Assembly (NCBI GenBank): GCA_964563885.1
Contig: CAZLYX010000055.1
Coordinates: forward strand, 1-10,875
Direction of reading: 5' to 3'
Origin: CAZLYX01 sp964563885
GTDB lineage: Bacteria > Pseudomonadota > Gammaproteobacteria > Burkholderiales > Neisseriaceae
DNA: 10,875 nt
Position numbers and translations under genes: made by a program. The notes under the pieces are model-generated. The model was not told the DNA's origin and ran no database searches. It was given only the letters and a program-made list of their open reading frames with translations. Positions within the stretch are counted from its first letter, which is position 1. Each line of letters opens with the position of its first letter. Positions 6,460-10,875 of the stretch are shown one piece after another.

Positions 6460-8613
6460 ATGAAAAAATGGCAATCTGGTAAATTTTGGCTCAAAACACT
6501 CAGCATCTGCTTAATAGGTATGTTTGTATTGGGCGTGGGCAGTCAAGCCATTCTCTATCGATACTTTAGCTCCGATAATTTACATCAAATTGCTGACACC
6601 AGCTTTGCTGATGCTGGGCGCCGTGTTCGCTTTGATGCCCAAATTGGTCGTGGGTTTTTTCCTCGCCCTACCGTTTCCCTTCGCAATGTAACCCTCAGTG
6701 AACCAAACAGTGACAAAATCGCGGTGCACATTAAAGAAATGCGCACCGGCGTTGCGTGGTCTAATTTATGGAGTGCGCAACCAACAATTGAAAAATGGGT
6801 TTGGATTCAACCCCACATCCAGCTGCACCAACACAGTAACAACCAATGGAACATCGACGACCTTCTACAAAAGCGCGATGTTCAGGTCAATAGATTGATT
6901 ATTGAAAATGGGCGTTTTCAAATGGTTACTCCTACGCAAAACCATCTAATTACTGCATTTAAAGCTAAAATTAAAGGCCTTACCGACCCTAAATCACAAT
7001 TTGAAATCAGTGGTGAGACACTGCAAAAGCATTGGCAGCAAGTTACATGGCAAGCTCAAGGCATAATCGAAAAAAATGTCAACGGCTGGCGCATCCCCAG
7101 TATAAAGCTACAAGGCACTGCGCAGCCATTACAGCATCCATTATCATTCAAGCTCAATACCTCATTAGAATACCAATCTGGCAACCTAAAAACAGGTCCG
7201 CTCAAGCTTCAGGCAAGTAGCCCCGATAACGAATTAAACATCAACGCCGAAAGTGGTAGTACCGAATTAAGCCTACATAAAATCCGCCTAAACAACACCA
7301 ACGCCGTTGCCACTGCACGCAAAGACAATCAAGATTGGACGGGCAGCCTCAACGTTCACCAAATCAACTGGCGCCCAACCGTGCTCACAACCGACCAAAT
7401 TCAACTAAAAGCCAGTCGCCAAAATACGTATACGCTCGATACAGCTACACTCAATACCACTCTTGTTTGGCAAAAAAAACTAGGCTTCGCACTGAATAAC
7501 TTGGCTTTATCTACTCGTCAAGAACAGCGTAGAACCACTAGCCATGCCCGCTTTGTGAGCCAACTTGAAGGCTGGTTGAAAAGTACAGACGGCTATAATT
7601 GGCAAACCAACCTCAGCGGTCAAATAGAGCGTCAGCCCGCCACCATTAAAGCCGAATATCAACATGGCCCGCAGCCAACATTAAACGCTGTTGTTCATCT
7701 ACATAAATTATCATTGTCACCTTATTGGCTTAATTTATCTAATCAAACCAGCCATGCCTATCCTGCCTTTTTAGCTCAAGGCCGACTGGCAAAAATTGAG
7801 GCCGACGTTAAAATAGATAGCTTAATCACGCCTGGCGTACAATTAGATGACTTTAGCGTACGAGTTGACGCAAATCCGCAGCATATCCAATTGTCTTCCT
7901 TACATGCAGCCTTATATGGCGGCCACACCGAGGGCGGTTTAAACATCAGCAATGCCAACCCGCCGATATTACATCTACAACAATACTTTCAAAATGTTCA
8001 AATTAGCCCACTACTCAACGACCTCTTAGGCGTTCACAGCCTTCATGGGCGCGGCAATGCAGTGATTGATTTAACCAGCAAAGGCGGTAAAAAAGCCCAA
8101 TGGCTATCTGCTCTGAACGGGCGCGCTAGCATTAACATCAACCAAGGCAGCCTTGAGGGCATAGACTTTGCTAAAACCTTACAAAACCTGCGCAACAACC
8201 AAACCAACCATCTTGTAAGCGACAATGAGCAAACACCGTTTGAACGCTTCAGCCTAGATACACTCATCGTAAACGGTGTTAGCCAACAAAGCCGTAGCGA
8301 ACTAATTTCAGGCAATGTCACTGTCACCAGCCATGGAAAAACAGATTTCAACCTTAAAACTCTGCAAGAAAATGTTACGGTTAGCGTGCGTAATGATGGG
8401 CGTATTAACAGTGTGCCGCTGCAAATCAATGGTACGTTTGATAAACCCTCTATCGCTCTCGATTACCAGCGCCTAACCAAAGGCTTGTCTACGCCCGAAG
8501 AAAAACAACAAGTATTGACCAACGCGCTAAAAGAACAATGGCAGTGGCTTAAACCTGAACGCAGCGCCAGTGAAACAGATCCTGAAGCACAGGCTTCAGG
8601 TAGCCCTCCATGA
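6460..8613 (+). CDS. AsmA-family protein
   Basis: AsmA-family proteins are anchored in the inner membrane and span the periplasm with a long beta-rich groove. Family members such as TamB, YhdP and YdbH are implicated in moving phospholipids to the outer membrane. This 717-residue protein has a basic N-terminus and one membrane segment (about residues 10-30). A chorein-like start follows (FFPRPTVSLRNVTLSEP, 66-82), then a long soluble beta-rich region and the conserved AsmA C-terminal domain (about 526-700). Recognisable pieces of that domain are LHGRGNAVIDLTSKG, LNGRASININQGSLEGIDF and PLQINGTFDKPS (653-664). The tail after 700 is low complexity. The ATG at 6460 was chosen over an upstream in-frame TTG at 6397, which would lie before the predicted transcription start; a weak CAGG precedes it. 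The stop overlaps the mnmC start (ATGA), suggesting translational coupling. The specific cargo and which E. coli paralogue it matches are not clear. Confidence 0.88.
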   Translation: MKKWQSGKFWLKTLSICLIGMFVLGVGSQAILYRYFSSDNLHQIADTSFADAGRRVRFDAQIGRGFFPRPTVSLRNVTLSEPNSDKIAVHIKEMRTGVAWSNLWSAQPTIEKWVWIQPHIQLHQHSNNQWNIDDLLQKRDVQVNRLIIENGRFQMVTPTQNHLITAFKAKIKGLTDPKSQFEISGETLQKHWQQVTWQAQGIIEKNVNGWRIPSIKLQGTAQPLQHPLSFKLNTSLEYQSGNLKTGPLKLQASSPDNELNINAESGSTELSLHKIRLNNTNAVATARKDNQDWTGSLNVHQINWRPTVLTTDQIQLKASRQNTYTLDTATLNTTLVWQKKLGFALNNLALSTRQEQRRTTSHARFVSQLEGWLKSTDGYNWQTNLSGQIERQPATIKAEYQHGPQPTLNAVVHLHKLSLSPYWLNLSNQTSHAYPAFLAQGRLAKIEADVKIDSLITPGVQLDDFSVRVDANPQHIQLSSLHAALYGGHTEGGLNISNANPPILHLQQYFQNVQISPLLNDLLGVHSLHGRGNAVIDLTSKGGKKAQWLSALNGRASININQGSLEGIDFAKTLQNLRNNQTNHLVSDNEQTPFERFSLDTLIVNGVSQQSRSELISGNVTVTSHGKTDFNLKTLQENVTVSVRNDGRINSVPLQINGTFDKPSIALDYQRLTKGLSTPEEKQQVLTNALKEQWQWLKPERSASETDPEAQASGSPP
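8595..8606 (-). repeat. One-mismatch DUS inside the end of the AsmA-family gene
   Basis: TTCAGGTAGCCC matches the complement of the 12-mer at 11 of 12 positions; only the outermost base differs. It encodes part of the dispensable-looking tail (ASGSPP) and lies immediately before the mnmC start codon. The AG-type extension is lost but the ten-base core is intact, so uptake function is plausible. Confidence 0.6.
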
Positions 8614-10199
8614 CAAGCTTAGCTTGGCGAGAGATGCCAGATATACGTGCCCTATCTGAAACCATACAAGCTCATGCTCGACCACTGAATCTCATTATCT
8701 GCAATCTTGAAGCAGCACTCCCACAACTAAAGCTACCTGAAGCTCCATCGTCACAAGAGCAAACGCTATACATCTCATTGCTTAGACAAATTAATACATT
8801 GGCTTTAAGCGGCGTCCATGTTATTGAACATCTACTGCCAGATGTTCACTTTTGGTGGCTCAACGACCATGCTGCTTATAATGTGCATGAACATTTCAGC
8901 CAAGTGCAATGGCAAACCCCTAGTCTTTCGCAACAAGCACCATTAATCAGTAAGCCTTGGTTTATACCAGCACCCACTACTGCCCCAACTAATGTATTGG
9001 TTATTGGTGCTGGTATCGCTGGTGCGGCGACTGCTCGCGCACTAGCCGAAAGAAACATTGCCAGCACAGTATTAGAAACTGAGCCGCAACCCGCACTGGC
9101 TGCATCTGGTAATCGTCAAGGACTGTTGTATGCAAAAATATCGCCTCATCCAACTGAACAATCCGAATTATTACTATCTGGCTACGGCTATACCCGACGC
9201 CTTTTAGAACGCCTGCTGCCTCACCAACATAATGCTTGGGATGCTTGTGGTGTCTTGCATATTAACCACAATGCTGCTGAAACCCGACGCAACGCCGCAC
9301 TTTCATTGCATACTTATCATCACCATTTGTATCATGCAGTTAGCGCCACAGAAGCCAGTGATTTGGCGGGCATAGCCATCAACCACGCTGGCCTATTTTG
9401 GCCACAAGGCGCATGGCTGCACCCCCCAGCTTTAGTTCACGCCCTGCTTGAGCATCCTCTCATTAGCCTACACACCAACACACCGTTGCTACATGCTTAT
9501 TACCATGGCAATAGTTGGTTTGCTCAATCTAACAAACAATTATTTTCAGCTAGCCATATTGTGTTTTGTAGCGGTTCGGCTAGCCACAATATTGAATTAT
9601 TAAAAGGCTTGCCCTTTCAGCTCGTTCGCGGTCAAACCAGTTTAGCCACGGCCAGTAATTATAGTCAGCAACTGCGCTGTGCACTAAGCGGTACCAGCTA
9701 TATTGCTCCTGCTTGGCAAGGCCAACACTGCTACGGCGCTACTTTTATGCCCAATGATGCTGGTAACGACTGGCGTGAAGCAGATGAGCAGCTCAACCAC
9801 GAAGCACTAATTCAGCTACACCCCACTCTAGCCACCTCATTTCATAAGCCACACACTCCAAACCAGATGCGTGGCCATGCGTCTATTCGCTGTGATGCAC
9901 CCGATCATTTACCAATGGTCGGTGAACTAGGAGACATCACCGCCATGCAAGACACTTACGCTCAGCTCGCGCTCGATAAAAACCAAACCATTAATTCACC
10001 TTGCCCTTACCTTCCGAATGCTTATCTGAATACCGCCCATGGTAGCCGTGGCCTCAGCACTGCACCTTTATGTGGCGCCAGTATCGCCGCCCAAATCGCT
10101 GGCACTCCCAATCCCTTATCAAAGCACTTACGCCAAGCTTTACACCCTAATCGATCCATTATCAGATCTATCATTCGTCATAAGCCTGTTAATATATAG
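8610..10199 (+). CDS. mnmC: MnmC-type FAD-dependent tRNA modification oxidoreductase; methyltransferase domain degenerate
   Basis: The C-terminal domain of MnmC removes the carboxymethyl group from cmnm5(s2)U34 of tRNA to give nm5(s2)U34, using FAD. Here residues 127-529 match it well: the FAD-binding VLVIGAGIAGAATARALAE (129-147), ASGNRQGLLY (165-174), CGVLHIN, FWPQGAWLHP, RCDAPDHLPMVG (427-438), HGSRGLSTAPLC (477-488) and ALHPNR near the end. Full MnmC proteins are about 660 residues, with an N-terminal SAM-dependent methyltransferase domain of about 245. Here only about 120 residues precede the FAD domain. They show no glycine-rich SAM loop and no DGFAP-type motif; LNLIICNLEAALPQL looks like a faint remnant. 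The second step, methylation of nm5U to mnm5U, is therefore probably not done by this protein. It overlaps the AsmA gene by ATGA and has no promoter of its own. The gene family is clear; the loss of methylation is inference. Confidence 0.88.
   Translation: MTSLAWREMPDIRALSETIQAHARPLNLIICNLEAALPQLKLPEAPSSQEQTLYISLLRQINTLALSGVHVIEHLLPDVHFWWLNDHAAYNVHEHFSQVQWQTPSLSQQAPLISKPWFIPAPTTAPTNVLVIGAGIAGAATARALAERNIASTVLETEPQPALAASGNRQGLLYAKISPHPTEQSELLLSGYGYTRRLLERLLPHQHNAWDACGVLHINHNAAETRRNAALSLHTYHHHLYHAVSATEASDLAGIAINHAGLFWPQGAWLHPPALVHALLEHPLISLHTNTPLLHAYYHGNSWFAQSNKQLFSASHIVFCSGSASHNIELLKGLPFQLVRGQTSLATASNYSQQLRCALSGTSYIAPAWQGQHCYGATFMPNDAGNDWREADEQLNHEALIQLHPTLATSFHKPHTPNQMRGHASIRCDAPDHLPMVGELGDITAMQDTYAQLALDKNQTINSPCPYLPNAYLNTAHGSRGLSTAPLCGASIAAQIAGTPNPLSKHLRQALHPNRSIIRSIIRHKPVNI
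8730..8741 (+). repeat. One-mismatch DUS inside mnmC
   Basis: AAGCTACCTGAA differs from AGGCTACCTGAA only at the second base. It lies in the region encoding the degenerate N-terminal part of MnmC (KLPEAP), 135 bases from and opposite in orientation to the copy at 8595-8606. Confidence 0.55.
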
Positions 10200-10384
10200 G
10201 GCAGAATAGATACAAAAAAACTAATAACCAGCATCATAAATATTCATAAGTAACTATTATTAAAGATAAATTAATAAAAAATCAAACATTACCATCTATA
10301 TTTAAAAAATGCCGACTATCCAAACTTTATGCAACTTATTTGCTTTTAAGCCATCCTACTAGCACTCACTCACTTAATAATTTA

Positions 10385-10390
10385 TATAAT
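10385..10390 (+). promoter_or_regulatory. Candidate -10 box for the small membrane protein
   Basis: A perfect TATAAT preceded by an AT-rich stretch, without a convincing -35. The predicted start near 10397 would give a very short leader containing just the AAGGAAAG ribosome binding site. Low confidence because the whole 10200-10410 interval is AT-rich. Confidence 0.35.
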
Positions 10391-10410
10391 CCCTAAAAGG
10401 AAAGCCTACT

Positions 10411-10599
10411 ATGCGTACCATGATCGTTATCGGTCTGTTATTGCTCGGCGCATTGGCCTACTTAAAACAGCACCCCGAATATCAGGAACATCTGACCGGA
10501 AAGGCGTTGTTTGAAGTTCAGTTCAATAAAGCAGATAAGCAAACAGACGAATACTCCCCTAGTCGCAACGCCACTCATTATTCCGGCACGGAAAAATAA
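10411..10599 (+). CDS. Small single-pass membrane protein, function unknown
   Basis: The 62-residue protein starts MRTMIVIGLLLLGALAYLKQ, a single hydrophobic segment (about residues 4-17) with a basic residue at position 2. A hydrophilic tail of about 43 residues follows, rich in K, E, Q and D and ending ATHYSGTEK. There is no lipobox cysteine and no clear signal-peptidase site, so it is probably an anchored protein with its tail on one side of the inner membrane. AAGGAAAG (10397-10404) is a good ribosome binding site 6 bases before the ATG, and a hairpin follows the stop. These make it a real gene despite its size. I do not recognise a family. It is separated from mnmC by 211 AT-rich bases with no visible terminator, so it is probably transcribed on its own. 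Confidence 0.7.
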   Translation: MRTMIVIGLLLLGALAYLKQHPEYQEHLTGKALFEVQFNKADKQTDEYSPSRNATHYSGTEK

Positions 10600-10622
10600 T
10601 TGGCCATAACTCACTAATCAAG

Positions 10623-10655
10623 AAGCTGCCAACTCCCAGTTCAGGTAGCTTTTTT
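10623..10655 (+). terminator. Weak hairpin terminator after the small membrane protein gene, with a DUS half-site
   Basis: AAGCTGCC (10623-10630) pairs with GGTAGCTT (10644-10651), an 8-bp stem with one G-U pair and a 13-base loop, followed by a run of T residues (10650-10655). The right side contains TTCAGGTAGCTT (10640-10651), a one-mismatch complement of the DUS 12-mer. The left arm has lost its matching DUS, so this looks like a decayed version of the paired terminators at 3211 and 6265. Confidence 0.6.
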
Positions 10656-10875
10656 AATGCCTACTGTAAATACCAGTCGCACTATTTATACTTAAAGTTA
10701 ATAAAAAACTTATAACACCTCTAAAAAAATATATATCTTCTCATCACATTTTGCTTCTTATATCGTTGTGCAATTTAAACATATTAAAAAATAAGCCTAC
10801 GATAGTGGCGTCTTGAAAAGCACTTTGCGAGTCTTTAAATGTCTTAGAGTGTTTTTTAACAAAATAGATATCAAG
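10656..10875. other. AT-rich end of the window, no gene seen
   Basis: I see no open frame with a ribosome binding site, no RNA gene and no strong hairpin in these 220 bases. They may be the control region of a gene beyond the window. Confidence 0.5.

Noticed and set aside
7205..7222. DUS-like TTCAGGCAAGTAGCC in the AsmA-family gene
   Set aside because: Contains a three-base insertion in the core, so it does not match the 12-mer.
8043..8429. Minus-strand 128-codon frame inside the AsmA-family gene
   Set aside because: The plus strand carries the conserved AsmA C-terminal domain here; the antisense frame has no recognisable motif.
10813..10860. Loose inverted repeat AAAAGCACT / AGTGTTTTT near the window end
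   Set aside because: Long loop, one wobble pair and no gene to terminate within the window; cannot be supported.

Overview
The window looks like chromosomal DNA from a member of the Neisseriaceae. The best clue is the repeated 12-mer AGGCTACCTGAA, or its complement. It occurs as two inverted pairs acting as gene-end hairpins (3211-3250, 6265-6299) and as several one-mismatch copies. I recognise this 12-mer as the Eikenella-type dialect of the neisserial DNA uptake sequence (DUS). The base composition is AT-leaning, lower than I would expect for Eikenella corrodens itself, so a lower-GC relative using the same dialect is plausible. I cannot fix the genus. I see no transposase, integrase, phage gene, CRISPR array, rRNA or tRNA.

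Layout. Positions 1-1378 (minus) hold the 5' part of leuA (2-isopropylmalate synthase). Its reading frame is open, without a stop, through an extra 80 codons that encode a small helix-turn-helix domain. Positions 1379-1593 are the AT-rich divergent control region, with three copies of TTGTCTAA. Positions 1594-2736 (plus) encode a class I SAM-dependent methyltransferase of the NPPW type. Positions 2737-3267 hold no intact gene, only a probable frameshifted small gene and a strong DUS hairpin. Positions 3268-4146 (minus) encode a protein with the fold of type I-beta DAHP synthase whose catalytic residues are replaced. Positions 4421-6238 (plus) encode a BCCT-family transporter closest by eye to CaiT, followed by a second DUS hairpin. 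Positions 6460-8613 and 8610-10199 (plus) are an overlapping pair: an AsmA-family envelope protein and the FAD-oxidoreductase half of MnmC (tRNA wobble uridine modification). Positions 10411-10599 (plus) encode a 62-residue single-pass membrane protein, followed by a weak hairpin and 220 bases with no recognisable gene.

Most of the window is ordinary housekeeping DNA: leucine synthesis, compatible-solute or betaine transport, outer-membrane lipid homeostasis and tRNA modification. The unusual points are the in-frame HTH-LeuA arrangement with candidate operators in its own promoter, the DAHP synthase-like pseudoenzyme, and an MnmC with an eroded methyltransferase half. The first suggests, as inference only, that the leucine enzyme or a longer isoform of it may regulate its own transcription.
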